In this document: one piece after another, positions 52,541 through 61,431 of the stretch
Layout of the letters: each line of letters begins with the position of its first letter
Numbering within the stretch: the first letter of the stretch is position 1
DNA from: Taibaiella soli
Lineage (GTDB): Bacteria; Bacteroidota; Bacteroidia; Chitinophagales; Chitinophagaceae
Direction of reading: 5' to 3'
DNA length: 64,000 nucleotides
Assembly (NCBI RefSeq): GCF_003236175.1
Contig: NZ_QKTW01000016.1
Span: 281,131-345,130 of the forward strand
The notes under the pieces: model-generated
The model's input: only the letters and a program-made list of their open reading frames with translations
Database searches by the model: none
Told to the model about the DNA's origin: nothing
Program-made: the position numbers and the translations under genes

Positions 52541-53824
52541 CTATAACGCCGGAATAAAATCCTGTATCAATTTGATGACACCGTCAATGTTTGTCAATGA
52601 CAATTCGCTTGCTTTATCAAACACATCGTGGTAATAACCTTTACCCCCGTTCGAGTAAATAAAAAATGCAGGCACTCCTTTTTCGGTGAACCAATAATGG
52701 TCGCTATTGGCGGCTTTTCCGCGGCTTCTTATCTGTGGCAGGTTGCTCTTAGTCTGATTGATGGTTTCCAGCAGTTTGAATTCTCTGGGAAACTCTGTTG
52801 CATTAACTACAGTAACGCCATCAGTAGCATCACCCATGATATCGAGATTTACAAGGAAACGAATATTGCTGAGCGGTACTGCCGGATGTTCTGTGAAATA
52901 TTTAGAGCCGAGTAAACCGGCTTCTTCACCACTGAATGCAACAAATACCAGGGTGTAACGTTGCGGATGGCTGGCAAAATACCGGGCAAGGTAAAGCATC
53001 ATCGCCGATCCGCTTGCATTGTCGCTTGCTCCTGGAAACACAGCGTCATGGCCCATTTGGCCGAGGTGGTCGTAATGTGCAGTGATAAAAATAAAAGAAT
53101 CTTTCACCGTACCGGGTACCATCCCGATCACGTTTTGATTTTTGACCGAAGGTGAAAATTTGTTTTGAATATGGATGGAGGCATACTTTAATCGTTTCGG
53201 GAAAACGCTGTCTTGTACATAAAGTACGGTGTTGCTGGTTGTATCTGTTGCAACCGTCCAGGTCATCTTTCCGTGAACAGGTACGATAAAACAGCCTTTG
53301 GGGAGATTTTCGGACAATTGATGACTGCGGATGCTCATTCTGCGACAGAAGCTATCCGCATTTTTGAGCAGGTAAATCTTGCTTAGGTCACCCATTTCCA
53401 ATTTTAACTTTTCCCACTCTTCTTTCGTCCGTGCTTTGTCGAGATTTATTTTTTTGACCTTGGTCTTATCGCCATCGAAACCGATACTGGCGGCATCAAC
53501 AAGATACTCGGTGCCTGCGGCAATCTCTTTTTTATTTAGCGAAACAGACATTTCTCCGGGGAAACTATTTACCGGGAACGTATAGACCTGCATATAGCCG
53601 CTATCGGGGAGGACGGGTTGGAGTCCAAATTCTTTAAACTCCCGCTGGATATACATTGCAGCCCGCTCGCGACCTTTCCCCACATATCCGCGACCGTCCA
53701 TGGTGGTGCCGCTCAATATGCCGATCTGGTGTTTGAGCCAGCGCATGTCTTGTGCGTTTGCATGAATTTGAAAAATCAGAAGAAAGGAAAAGAATAAGAA
53801 AGTCCGGTTAAGTAGCATTGCCAA
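52541..53824 (-). CDS. M28-family metallopeptidase, secreted
   Basis: This 427-residue protein has a signal peptide (MAMLLNRTFLFFSFLLIFQIHANAQ). The co-catalytic zinc ligands are visible in order: TAHYDHLG (about 248-255), GASDNASGSAMML, FSGEEAGLLGSKYF with the catalytic Glu, NLDIMGD and the final H in YYHDVFDKASE. The family removes amino acids from the N-terminus of peptides. It is the first gene of a two-gene unit with the M2 peptidase (26-44 bp spacing), giving both ends of a peptide an exopeptidase. Confidence 0.95.
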   Translation of the reverse strand: MAMLLNRTFLFFSFLLIFQIHANAQDMRWLKHQIGILSGTTMDGRGYVGKGRERAAMYIQREFKEFGLQPVLPDSGYMQVYTFPVNSFPGEMSVSLNKKEIAAGTEYLVDAASIGFDGDKTKVKKINLDKARTKEEWEKLKLEMGDLSKIYLLKNADSFCRRMSIRSHQLSENLPKGCFIVPVHGKMTWTVATDTTSNTVLYVQDSVFPKRLKYASIHIQNKFSPSVKNQNVIGMVPGTVKDSFIFITAHYDHLGQMGHDAVFPGASDNASGSAMMLYLARYFASHPQRYTLVFVAFSGEEAGLLGSKYFTEHPAVPLSNIRFLVNLDIMGDATDGVTVVNATEFPREFKLLETINQTKSNLPQIRSRGKAANSDHYWFTEKGVPAFFIYSNGGKGYYHDVFDKASELSLTNIDGVIKLIQDFIPAL

Positions 53825-53954
53825 AAAATAAAACGCGAAGTTAATATCCTGCGAAATGATGAAAAGCTATTTTTAGTTGGTATGATTTTGGTACCATATA
53901 GGTCCCATTGTTTTCACAAACATTGTTTTACGTTTTTTTAAATAGTAATTCCCT

Positions 53955-53962
53955 TATTTTTG
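53955..53962 (+). promoter_or_regulatory. -7 box of the DUF4397 gene
   Basis: TATTTTTG matches TAnnTTTG and ends 20 bp before the ATG at 53983. Confidence 0.5.
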
Positions 53963-53982
53963 ACATCCAGAATTTCATTATT

Positions 53983-54663
53983 ATGAAGAAAATCCTCGTA
54001 GCTATCTTAGGTTTTGCCGCAATCGGCACCGTCTCTTCTTGCAAGAAAGACGACAATTCTACCCCGACAACTGCAAAAATGATGTTCTTTAACGGAACGG
54101 TTGCAGCTGCAAATGTGGACGGTACTATTAACAGTGCCAAAGTTTCCAGTGCGTCAAATATCGCGTATCTGAATAAAACCGGGTATGTGGACGTGGCTAC
54201 GGGTGGCGTAAGCGTGGGTTATTTGTTGACTATTACACAGACAAGCCTCGTCAATAACGCAGAAAATCTTGCCGTAAGTAAATATTACTCTGCATTCGCC
54301 GGTGGTATTGTTACGAAGCCATCATTGGTATTTACTTCAGATGATCTGTCTGCTCCATCTGCGAATATGGCTAAGATTCGTCTGGTAAACCTGAGCCCGG
54401 ATTCTTTGAATGAAGCCATGTACATTGGTACAAACAACAATCCGATTGTTCAGAATGTAGGTCCTCAAACGGCTTCTGATTTTTCTGAGACAGCTGCAGG
54501 AACTGTAAAAATTACGTTGCAGGATCCAAGCAAACCAACACAGCAAGTAACTATCGCAAGCCAGAATCTCGCTGCGGGTAAAATCTATACTATTGTACTG
54601 ACAGGTTCTGCCGTAAGCACAGGAAATTCTGTACTGACAGCAAACGTGGTAAACAACAACTAG
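53983..54663 (+). CDS. DUF4397 lipoprotein
   Basis: The start is the ATG at 53983. MKKILVAILGFAAIGTVSSC is a lipoprotein signal (VSSC). At 226 residues, the domain order fits DUF4397: AKMMFFNGTVAAANVDGTIN, then TGYVDVATGGVSVGY, MAKIRLVNLSPDSLNEAMYIG and AGKIYTIVLTGSAV. The R-L-V-N-x-S-P-D motif is characteristic. It is predicted to form two beta-sandwich repeats in the envelope. The function is unknown. Single gene with its own terminator. Confidence 0.85.
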   Translation: MKKILVAILGFAAIGTVSSCKKDDNSTPTTAKMMFFNGTVAAANVDGTINSAKVSSASNIAYLNKTGYVDVATGGVSVGYLLTITQTSLVNNAENLAVSKYYSAFAGGIVTKPSLVFTSDDLSAPSANMAKIRLVNLSPDSLNEAMYIGTNNNPIVQNVGPQTASDFSETAAGTVKITLQDPSKPTQQVTIASQNLAAGKIYTIVLTGSAVSTGNSVLTANVVNNN

Positions 54664-54705
54664 TAACAGTAATTAATAAAGTGATTTCCTTTCACTGTGG
54701 GAACT

Positions 54706-54731
54706 GCCGGCGTCGGAGAGCGCCGGCTTTC
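54706..54731 (+). terminator. Terminator of the DUF4397 gene
   Basis: A GC-rich stem gccggcg/cgccggc followed by tttctta, 43 bp after the stop. Confidence 0.8.
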
Positions 54732-54740
54732 TTATTTTTA

Positions 54741-54765
54741 TGGCTGATGTCTGATTTCTGATTTA
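54741..54765. repeat. Dispersed GCTGAT-type repeat
   Basis: tggctgatgtctgatttctg then attta, directly after a terminator. Confidence 0.45.
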
Positions 54766-54793
54766 CTCGCGAGTGCGCACTAATGGGAACTCT

Positions 54794-54818
54794 TAACTGA
54801 CCACTCACAACTCACTCC
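54794..54818. repeat. Dispersed ACTCAC-type repeat
   Basis: ttaactgaccactcacaact then cactc, 30 bp from the GCTGAT-type copy. The following ccgtcgactccgctcagg resembles text after the copy at 1509-1538. Confidence 0.5.
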
Positions 54819-54840
54819 GTCGACTCCGCTCAGGATGATA

Positions 54841-56058
54841 TCACTTCCATTTCCGCACAATCAGCGATGAATTAGTACCACCAAAGCCGAAGGAATTGCT
54901 GAGGAACAGGTCAAATTCTTGTTTGTGTGTTTCTGGCAGGATATTGATTTTAGCAGAATGCTCATCCGGGTTTTCGAAATTGATATTCGGTGCCATAAAA
55001 CTATGCTGCATCATAAGCATCGAGTAAACTACTTCGCTAGCACCCGCCATCCAGCATTCATGACCGGTCATAGACTTGGTAGAACTTACTGGTGTTTTTC
55101 CGCCGAATACTTCAAAGATTGCTTCTGCTTCGCTGCCATCGCCAGCTGGCGTGGACGTAGCATGCGCGTTGATATATTGAATATCTTTTGCTGACACCCC
55201 AGCATCTTTCAGTGCTTTGTTGATAGAACGAACCTGACCTTCTACGCTTGGATTAGAGATGTGTTGTCCATTAGAAGAAAAACCATACCCGATTACTTCA
55301 GCAAGAATGTTAGCGCCGCGAGCCTGCGCTGATTCCAGACTTTCCAGAATTACAGTCGCAGCACCACCACCCGGTACCAGTCCGTCGCGGCCGCGATCGA
55401 ATGGGCGGGAAGCTTTTGCCGGTTCGTCTTCTCTTGTAGAAAAAGTACCGAGCGCATCGAAATTTGGCATCGAGTAGATATTGATCTCCTGCGCGCCGCC
55501 ACAGATTACCCGTTCCTGTAAGCCTTGTTTGATAAATAAATAACCGAGACCAATAGCATGTGAGCCGCTTGCACACGCCGCACTAATGGAAAAGTTGATG
55601 CCACGCAGTTTAAAGATCGTGGCCAGATTCATGGTAACGGTAGAGTTCAGTACCTGAAATACAGAGCCAGAACCCACCATCATGGTATCTTTTTTTTCAC
55701 GGATCAGATCAATTGCCTCAATGACCGGTTGCGCGCAGCTATCATTACCAAAGACAATACCCGTTTCATTCTTCTCAAAATATTCGGTATCCATGCCCGC
55801 CTGTTGTAAGGCTTCGATGGTAGACATATACGCAAACTCGGCATGCTCCGGCATCATAATGCGCGAACGTCTGTCCAGCAAGCCTTTCAGTTGCGGACGC
55901 TCTACAAATCCCGTCAACCCGGAACGGTAACCCATTTCTTTTCTTTTGGGATCGAGGATAATGCCCGAACGACCTTCAAACAAAGATTGGGAAACAGCTT
56001 CTTTATTTTTTCCGAGGGAAGAGTAAATGCCCATTCCCGTAATCACAACACGTTCCAT
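54841..56058 (-). CDS. Beta-ketoacyl-ACP synthase (FabF-like) of a pigment-type operon
   Basis: This 405-residue condensing enzyme has the catalytic triad in place: Cys162 in SAACASGS, His299 in NAHATSTPAGD and His333 in TGHECWMAG, with Lys328 in KSMTGH. It elongates an acyl-ACP with malonyl-ACP. The last two sequence contexts, with ECWMAGASE rather than LGAAGAIE, differ from housekeeping FabF and fit a specialised ketosynthase. It is last of three co-directional genes with a ketoreductase and an aromatic ammonia-lyase, as in aryl-polyene/flexirubin clusters. Confidence 0.9.
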   Translation of the reverse strand: MERVVITGMGIYSSLGKNKEAVSQSLFEGRSGIILDPKRKEMGYRSGLTGFVERPQLKGLLDRRSRIMMPEHAEFAYMSTIEALQQAGMDTEYFEKNETGIVFGNDSCAQPVIEAIDLIREKKDTMMVGSGSVFQVLNSTVTMNLATIFKLRGINFSISAACASGSHAIGLGYLFIKQGLQERVICGGAQEINIYSMPNFDALGTFSTREDEPAKASRPFDRGRDGLVPGGGAATVILESLESAQARGANILAEVIGYGFSSNGQHISNPSVEGQVRSINKALKDAGVSAKDIQYINAHATSTPAGDGSEAEAIFEVFGGKTPVSSTKSMTGHECWMAGASEVVYSMLMMQHSFMAPNINFENPDEHSAKINILPETHKQEFDLFLSNSFGFGGTNSSLIVRKWK

Positions 56059-56082
56059 GAATACTGGTATTTTTCGAAAACC

Positions 56083-56814
56083 TTAAGTGTAAAGGCCGCC
56101 GTTTATTGAAATAACTTGTCCGGTAATATAAGATGACTGTTTAGAAGCCAGGAAACCCACGAGATCCGCTACCTCTTCTGCAGAGCCGAAGCGCTGCATC
56201 GGAATCATTTTTGCCAGATCTTTTTCGTTAAGTTCTTCCGTCATATCGGTTTTTACAAAGCCCGGCGCTACTGCGTTGACCGTGATATTGCGCTTCGCAA
56301 TTTCTTGTGCGAGCGCTTTGGTAGCACCGATCATACCAGCTTTTGCCGCCGAATAATTTACTTGTCCCGGCATGCCTTTCAGTCCGCTCAATGAAACCAT
56401 ATTGATGATGCGGCCATAACGATGCATCAGCATGGGGTTCAGCACTTGTTTCGTGACATTGTACATGCCTTGCAGGCTTGTGTCGAGCACATCATCCCAT
56501 TGCTCATCAGTCATAGACATCAGCAAAGTATCCTGACGGATGCCGGCGTTATTCACCAACACTTCAATGATGCTTTCTTTGTTTGTCTCCTGCCAGTTGC
56601 CAATTACCGTTCTTACTTCTTCTTTGTTGGCAACGTCAAATGCGAGCACTGCTGCAGAGACACCGTGAGCTTTTACGAGTGCTGCTGTTTCTTCTGCGGC
56701 GGCTTTGTTGCCTTTATAATTGATCAGTACAGAATAACCCAGGCTTGCGAGTTTTACGCAAACTGCGCGGCCAATGCCGCGGGAGCCACCTGTTACTAGT
56801 GCAAATGTTTGCAT
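56083..56814 (-). CDS. 3-oxoacyl-ACP reductase (FabG-like)
   Basis: This 243-residue short-chain dehydrogenase has the NADP-binding TGGSRGIGRA at 8-17, NNAGI near 88-92, and the catalytic Ser (VSLSG, 140-144), Tyr154 and Lys158 (YSAAKAG). It reduces the keto group left by the ketosynthase. GFVKTDMTEEL is typical of FabG. It lies 24 bp from the ketosynthase and 8 bp from the ammonia-lyase, so the three genes are one operon. A housekeeping fabG is expected elsewhere. Confidence 0.93.
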   Translation of the reverse strand: MQTFALVTGGSRGIGRAVCVKLASLGYSVLINYKGNKAAAEETAALVKAHGVSAAVLAFDVANKEEVRTVIGNWQETNKESIIEVLVNNAGIRQDTLLMSMTDEQWDDVLDTSLQGMYNVTKQVLNPMLMHRYGRIINMVSLSGLKGMPGQVNYSAAKAGMIGATKALAQEIAKRNITVNAVAPGFVKTDMTEELNEKDLAKMIPMQRFGSAEEVADLVGFLASKQSSYITGQVISINGGLYT

Positions 56815-56822
56815 CGTGATGC

Positions 56823-58376
56823 TTATAGTTGTTTATGAAAATGTCCGGTAATGTCTGTTTCCGTCAGCCAGTTTTTCACTTCGCGCATTTTCTGCGATGG
56901 AGCAAAATCTTCTTTGAAATAAGGGAAAATGCTTCTTGCTCCGTTGTATAACCATTTCGTTGCCGGAGAAAGTTTGCTGGAAATTCCTCTGATATCAATG
57001 GCCTGAACGAGTGCAATTAATTCTACCGCGAGCACTTCATATGCATTATCGATAACACGGCTGCACATCACTGCAGCGTTGCAGCCCATACTTACAATAT
57101 CCTGGTTATCGTTATTGTTCGGGATGCTGTGAATGTACATTGGCGTACTCAGCGATTGGTTTTCTGCAACCGTAGAAGTAGCCGGATACTGCATGCCCTG
57201 AATACCAAAGTTCAAACCCAGACGGCCAGCATTTGCAAAAGGCGGTAGTTTGCCGTTTAAGGCTGGATTCAGAATAAAGTTCAGTTGACGATCTGCCAGC
57301 ATAGACAGTTTGGTCACTGCTATTTTCAGCTTATCCATTTCCAGTGCTACATAATCACCATGGAAATTACCACCGTGGAAAATGTTTTTATTCTTACGAT
57401 CGATGATCGGATTGTCGTTTACGGAATTGATCTCGTCGATGATTACTTTTTCAGTATTGAGTACAGTATCATAAATCGGACCGAGAATTTGTGGAACGCA
57501 ACGCAGTGAATAATATTCCTGCACTTTATCGACCAGCACATCCTCCGTTACTTTTTTGTCGTAGAGATATTCATGACGTTTGCGGAGCAATTTGCTTTTA
57601 TCACCGAATGCTCGCATCCAGCTGGCGATTTGCTGCTGTCCGTTATGTCTTTTTACACCGTTTAGTTCTACTGAAAAATGGTCGTCGTACGCTTCCATCA
57701 TTTCATTGATCATCAGCGAGAGTAATGTTGACCAGATTACCAGACGATGCGCCATGATTACATTCACGCCGCCGATGCCGTTCATCGCTGAAGTACCGTT
57801 GAGAATTGCCAGACCTTCACGAATATGAATACTGAGCGGTTTCAGTTTCAGCTTTTTGAAAACTTTATCAGCTTTCTGTATTGAACCTTCAAACCAGAAT
57901 TCCCCTTCACCAATAAGGCCAAGGGCGAGATGTGCGAGCTGTACCAGATCGCCGCTTGCTCCTACGCCACCGTGCGCATATACGCAAGGATAAGCTTCGT
58001 TGTTGATAAGATCCGTAATCAGTTGTACCGTTTCTGGATGAATACCGGAATAGCCAAGCAACATCGTATTGAGGCGGGAAAGCATCAAAGCACGTGTATG
58101 CAGCGGCGACAGCAATTGGCCCATACCCGAGCTATGGCTGCGGATGAGGTTGTATTGAAGTTCTTTCCGGTCATTATCATCAATACGATATTGAGCCATC
58201 GGCCCGAAACCGGTATTGATACCATAAATCAGCTTGTCTTTGGAGAAAGACTGCAAAAACTGGTAGCTGCGTGTTACCTCTTTGATTGCGGTCGCAGAAA
58301 TGTTGATGTCTTTCTGGTGCAGCACAATCTGTTCAAAAGCGGCAATATCTAAAGGCTTACCCCCAAGGGAAATCAT
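56823..58376 (-). CDS. Aromatic amino acid ammonia-lyase (tyrosine or histidine type)
   Basis: The start is the ATG at 58376 (MISLGGKPLDIAAF), giving 517 residues. The longer frame covers the promoter and terminator. The MIO prosthetic group forms from Ala140-Ser141-Gly142 in GGVGASGDLVQLAHL. YGINTGFGPMAQYR (51-64) carries the catalytic Tyr. The selectivity region reads NLIRSHSSGMG (76-86), which as far as I recall matches the Flavobacterium tyrosine ammonia-lyase used for flexirubin-type pigments, although SH also occurs in HutH. With a ketosynthase and ketoreductase downstream and no hut genes, tyrosine is the likelier substrate. The product would be the 4-coumaroyl starter. Confidence 0.9.
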   Translation of the reverse strand: MISLGGKPLDIAAFEQIVLHQKDINISATAIKEVTRSYQFLQSFSKDKLIYGINTGFGPMAQYRIDDNDRKELQYNLIRSHSSGMGQLLSPLHTRALMLSRLNTMLLGYSGIHPETVQLITDLINNEAYPCVYAHGGVGASGDLVQLAHLALGLIGEGEFWFEGSIQKADKVFKKLKLKPLSIHIREGLAILNGTSAMNGIGGVNVIMAHRLVIWSTLLSLMINEMMEAYDDHFSVELNGVKRHNGQQQIASWMRAFGDKSKLLRKRHEYLYDKKVTEDVLVDKVQEYYSLRCVPQILGPIYDTVLNTEKVIIDEINSVNDNPIIDRKNKNIFHGGNFHGDYVALEMDKLKIAVTKLSMLADRQLNFILNPALNGKLPPFANAGRLGLNFGIQGMQYPATSTVAENQSLSTPMYIHSIPNNNDNQDIVSMGCNAAVMCSRVIDNAYEVLAVELIALVQAIDIRGISSKLSPATKWLYNGARSIFPYFKEDFAPSQKMREVKNWLTETDITGHFHKQL

Positions 58377-58404
58377 ATCGTTATGGAATGTCTGGTAAAG
58401 GGTG

Positions 58405-58412
58405 CAAAAATA
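58405..58412 (-). promoter_or_regulatory. -7 box of the ammonia-lyase operon
   Basis: On the minus strand TATTTTTG matches TAnnTTTG, 28 bp before the chosen ATG at 58376. This supports the shorter start. Confidence 0.5.
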
Positions 58413-58464
58413 GAAAAAAGAATTGGGGAGTGTTATAATGTGAGGCTGGGCATTAGAATGATGG

Positions 58465-58497
58465 GTAAAAACAAAAAGCTCCATATGAGGAGCTTTT
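58465..58497 (-). terminator. Terminator of the beta-gamma-crystallin gene
   Basis: A 9-bp stem (aaaagctcc/ggagctttt) has a 6-nt loop. On the minus strand TTTTTGTTTTT follows, 36 bp after the stop. Confidence 0.88.
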
Positions 58498-58533
58498 GCA
58501 AAGTGATATAAAAAATATTAAATCAAGGCGATT

Positions 58534-59484
58534 TTAGAGTACATCCTGCAGTATCAGGTAGTAGCTACTGAGCCGGTCATTCCAGTATTGCGTAGGAGAC
58601 CACCATACGGCCCACATTACCACATTGTGGACGTTCATGCCCACAGTAATCGACGGATCGTTAGGGTTTGTAAATATAAAATCTGTTGCACACCCTCCAA
58701 AATTTTGGTCCTGATAAAATCTTACGTCTATTTGGGGTGTTGTCATAGACCCTAAGCCGTCATTAAAATTAACAGAGAAAGAAGATGTAAGGTCGTTAAA
58801 GGAATTGCCGATATAGCTTTTTGTACCATAAGCACGGGCTATATTGGCGAGGATGGATACGGCTATATTATCGCAGCCATTAAGCGTTGCGGCATAAGAT
58901 CTGCCTCCAAAATTGATATTTTCGTAAAACGTCGCATAGGCAAAGTCTTTTTTGGCAGCTCTTTGTTGTGAATAATAGTTGTCTATCTTAAAGTAAACTA
59001 AGTTATTATCAGTAATACGCTCAAGACTTGTGTTAAGTTTTTTTTGAGCTTGGAGATTTACCTGAATTTTCGGACTAATATATTTTTTGAACTGTTCGTT
59101 TATGGTAGCCGGGTTACTGGAAGAATCATGCAGGATATAAGTTCCGAAAGCCTGCGGTGCCTGTGTGATGGAGTAGTTCTTTCCTTTGATTGCTTGCAAG
59201 AAATCATTAATATCTTTGCTGTCCGTTACTGGTTCAACAACCATTTTACCTTCTGAATTCTGATAGTATTTTACGTCTACCTTATAGACTTTGTCATTGA
59301 TAACATAGGTTTGCTCGTATATTCCGGGTTTCGTAACAGCCTCGTCTGCTGTCAATGCAGTTTGGCGTGTTAAGTGAGTACTGGATGGTTCGGTTCTGTC
59401 TCCCTTGTTGCAGGAACTGACTGCAAAAACCATCATTAAAATCGCTGCGGCCTTTTTGCCGTTCAGCAGTTGTTTTCTTAGCAT
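58534..59484 (-). CDS. Lipoprotein with beta-gamma-crystallin calcium-binding domain
   Basis: This 316-residue protein has a lipoprotein signal ending VSSC (about residue 25). Residues ~30-180 are a helical/strand region I do not recognise. The C-terminal part has the two Greek-key landmarks of a beta-gamma-crystallin domain: FYENINFGG (186-194) and FYQDQNFGG (256-264), each followed by an N/D-N/D-x-x-S/T-S clamp, NDLTSS (230-235) and NDRLSS (302-307). This double clamp binds two calcium ions in microbial crystallins. Two nearby cysteines (C204, C265) may be linked. It is an envelope protein of unknown role. Confidence 0.78.
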   Translation of the reverse strand: MLRKQLLNGKKAAAILMMVFAVSSCNKGDRTEPSSTHLTRQTALTADEAVTKPGIYEQTYVINDKVYKVDVKYYQNSEGKMVVEPVTDSKDINDFLQAIKGKNYSITQAPQAFGTYILHDSSSNPATINEQFKKYISPKIQVNLQAQKKLNTSLERITDNNLVYFKIDNYYSQQRAAKKDFAYATFYENINFGGRSYAATLNGCDNIAVSILANIARAYGTKSYIGNSFNDLTSSFSVNFNDGLGSMTTPQIDVRFYQDQNFGGCATDFIFTNPNDPSITVGMNVHNVVMWAVWWSPTQYWNDRLSSYYLILQDVL

Positions 59485-59608
59485 GTAACTATTTGTTTTT
59501 CAGTAAAAAATGGCGGCGAATATATAGCAAAAATATTCCCAGCATAATTTATTTAAACAATTGAAAGTTAATGCTTTATGTATTTTTGTGTTTGTTAAGT
59601 AGAGGGGG

Positions 59609-60412
59609 CTATTGTTTACTGATCAGCCCTGTAAGCGGATTTCTAAGCTTGTCGTAACCTATCAGGTCGACTTTGATACTGCCCACAAGAATGGGGCTGT
59701 CTACCCGCACTGGCAGATGGTTATTATCGTCGGTTACCCAAACTGCCATTTTCTCGCCACCTTTAAAGATGGTTCCTTCGATGAGTAAAGGAGTGATTTT
59801 GATAGCGTTAAACGTGCCGTAGCGCGTTTCGATTTTTTCTTTTCCTACATAACGGATGTATAGATTGTATACCTGATCATCCAGAAACATGCTGAAAGGG
59901 ATTTTGGCACCGGGCTGATATTTGTTGTAATCGATATTACGGGCATAATAAATGGCCGAAAGTACATCCTGCACACATTTTGGGACATCGTAGATTCCGT
60001 GGGTAGAGACTGCCTGGCCGATATTATGATTGAAGGAAACATTATTGTAGATCTTAAAACCACCCTCATTTACATTACGCACAAACTTCAGTGGCAGCAT
60101 GGTTTCTGCGTCAATATAGGTTTCGTAAATATCGCGCACTTTGTAAAACCATTCGTACGATTTTTGAGTTCTGCCGTCGCCGACCACATGGTAAACTTTC
60201 CGGTTGTTATAAGTTTCGAGTGTTGTAGTGAAACTGGCATCACCGGCGCCTACCCATATGCGTCCCATATTGTAGTAGACTTTAAAGAAGAGTTTTTCGC
60301 CCTCCTGAAAAGAGATATTTGTTAGCCCGCAAAACTCGTTCTGAGCAATTGCAGGCAACGTCATCATAGTGCATAAACAAACTGCCAGGCTAATTTTTAA
60401 AAACCAATTCAT
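59609..60412 (-). CDS. DUF3108 secreted protein
   Basis: The start is the ATG at 60412, beginning a signal peptide (MNWFLKISLAVCLCTMMTLPAIAQ). At 267 residues it has DUF3108 landmarks: FQEGEKLFFKVYYNMGRIWVGAGDASF, then YEWFYKVRDIYETYID, DVLSAIYYARNI and NHLPVRVDSPILVGSIKVDL. These proteins are thought to form a beta-barrel-like sheet in the periplasm and have no known activity. The frame upstream of this ATG overlaps the 3' end of the flippase-like gene, so the two probably form one transcript. Confidence 0.88.
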   Translation of the reverse strand: MNWFLKISLAVCLCTMMTLPAIAQNEFCGLTNISFQEGEKLFFKVYYNMGRIWVGAGDASFTTTLETYNNRKVYHVVGDGRTQKSYEWFYKVRDIYETYIDAETMLPLKFVRNVNEGGFKIYNNVSFNHNIGQAVSTHGIYDVPKCVQDVLSAIYYARNIDYNKYQPGAKIPFSMFLDDQVYNLYIRYVGKEKIETRYGTFNAIKITPLLIEGTIFKGGEKMAVWVTDDNNHLPVRVDSPILVGSIKVDLIGYDKLRNPLTGLISKQ

Positions 60413-60462
60413 AGGATGAATTTTTCGAATGAAAATGCCATTATAAATATAGCACAAATGTG

Positions 60463-61431
60463 TCAGCGTAACCACCGCATTCTAAACAGTAAAATACTGC
60501 CTAATAATGCAGGAATTACGAGATTTATTGCCCATAATGAGAATGTAGCAATAAGGATGCCAATAGAGTTTGGCGAAAAATGATTGAACAGAAAAAGTCC
60601 TACCTGACCACGTACGCCCAGTTCTGCAAGCGCTACCGAAGGAATCATCGCCATAGCCCAGAAAAAAAGCGTAGTCATCAGAAAGCCTGAAACCAGTGGA
60701 ATCGAAACATTCATCCAGGTAAGCAGCAGCATAAATTGAGCCGAAAAAATAAGATAGCGCAGCAAGGAAAGCAGCAAGATGTTTACCTGATCTTGCATGG
60801 AAAAGCGTTTCAGCAGCTGGCCATAGGTTTTAAATTTTCGGAACCATTTTATTTTTTGCAGTTTCGGCGCCCATTGTTCAAAGCGCAGATAGAAATAAAT
60901 TACACCAATGGTGCATCCCAGGCAAACGACAAATAATACTTTTTCCCAGAAACCCGGATAGGCAATATTGTAGTATAAAAGCCCCACTACGCCGAAAAAG
61001 AGTACCGCAAACAACTGCGCGAACGCACCTAAAACAGATACACTGATCAGTCGCAGTGTATTTTTTCTTTTCAGGTAGAGAATGCGCCCCGGATATTCAC
61101 CAATGCGATTTGGTGTAACGATCGAGAATGCAATGCCGGCAAGATAACTGGTGCACGCTTTGCGGTAATTCAACGGTTGCGCTGTATCCGCCAGAAGCTT
61201 CCATTTATAGGCTTCCAGGCCAAGGTTCACAGGCATCAGCAGCAATGCGAAAACGAGAAAAATAGTATTACCCGCCCACGAAAAACCGGGTGTGCCGATA
61301 TGGTTCAGCTGAGAATAAACCTGACGGTAGAGACTCCAGATCAATAGCGCAGAAACGGCACCGCCGAGCAGATAATTGATCCATATTTTGGTACTTTTGT
61401 TCAACAAGCCTTTAAATTCATTTTGCAACAA
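60463..61431 (-). CDS. Lysylphosphatidylglycerol synthase TM-region (flippase-like) protein, TTG start
   Basis: This 322-residue protein has about eight membrane helices and belongs to the family of AglD/MprF-type flippase domains (LPG_synthase_TM). It shows the family core YLAGIAFSIVTPNRIGEYPGRILYLKRKN and SVALAELGVRGQVGLFLF. MprF proteins move charged lipids across the membrane. Without a synthase domain the substrate is unknown. The only start near the N-terminus is TTG at 61431 or 61428. The 5' end overlaps that of the divergent ruvC by 9 bp. Confidence 0.82.
   Translation of the reverse strand: MLQNEFKGLLNKSTKIWINYLLGGAVSALLIWSLYRQVYSQLNHIGTPGFSWAGNTIFLVFALLLMPVNLGLEAYKWKLLADTAQPLNYRKACTSYLAGIAFSIVTPNRIGEYPGRILYLKRKNTLRLISVSVLGAFAQLFAVLFFGVVGLLYYNIAYPGFWEKVLFVVCLGCTIGVIYFYLRFEQWAPKLQKIKWFRKFKTYGQLLKRFSMQDQVNILLLSLLRYLIFSAQFMLLLTWMNVSIPLVSGFLMTTLFFWAMAMIPSVALAELGVRGQVGLFLFNHFSPNSIGILIATFSLWAINLVIPALLGSILLFRMRWLR

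Noticed and set aside
56823..58376. Calling the lyase HutH (histidine degradation)
   Set aside because: No hutU, hutI or hutG is nearby, while ketosynthase and ketoreductase genes are. The local motif RSHSSG fits the flavobacterial tyrosine enzyme as I recall it. Histidine specificity cannot be fully excluded.
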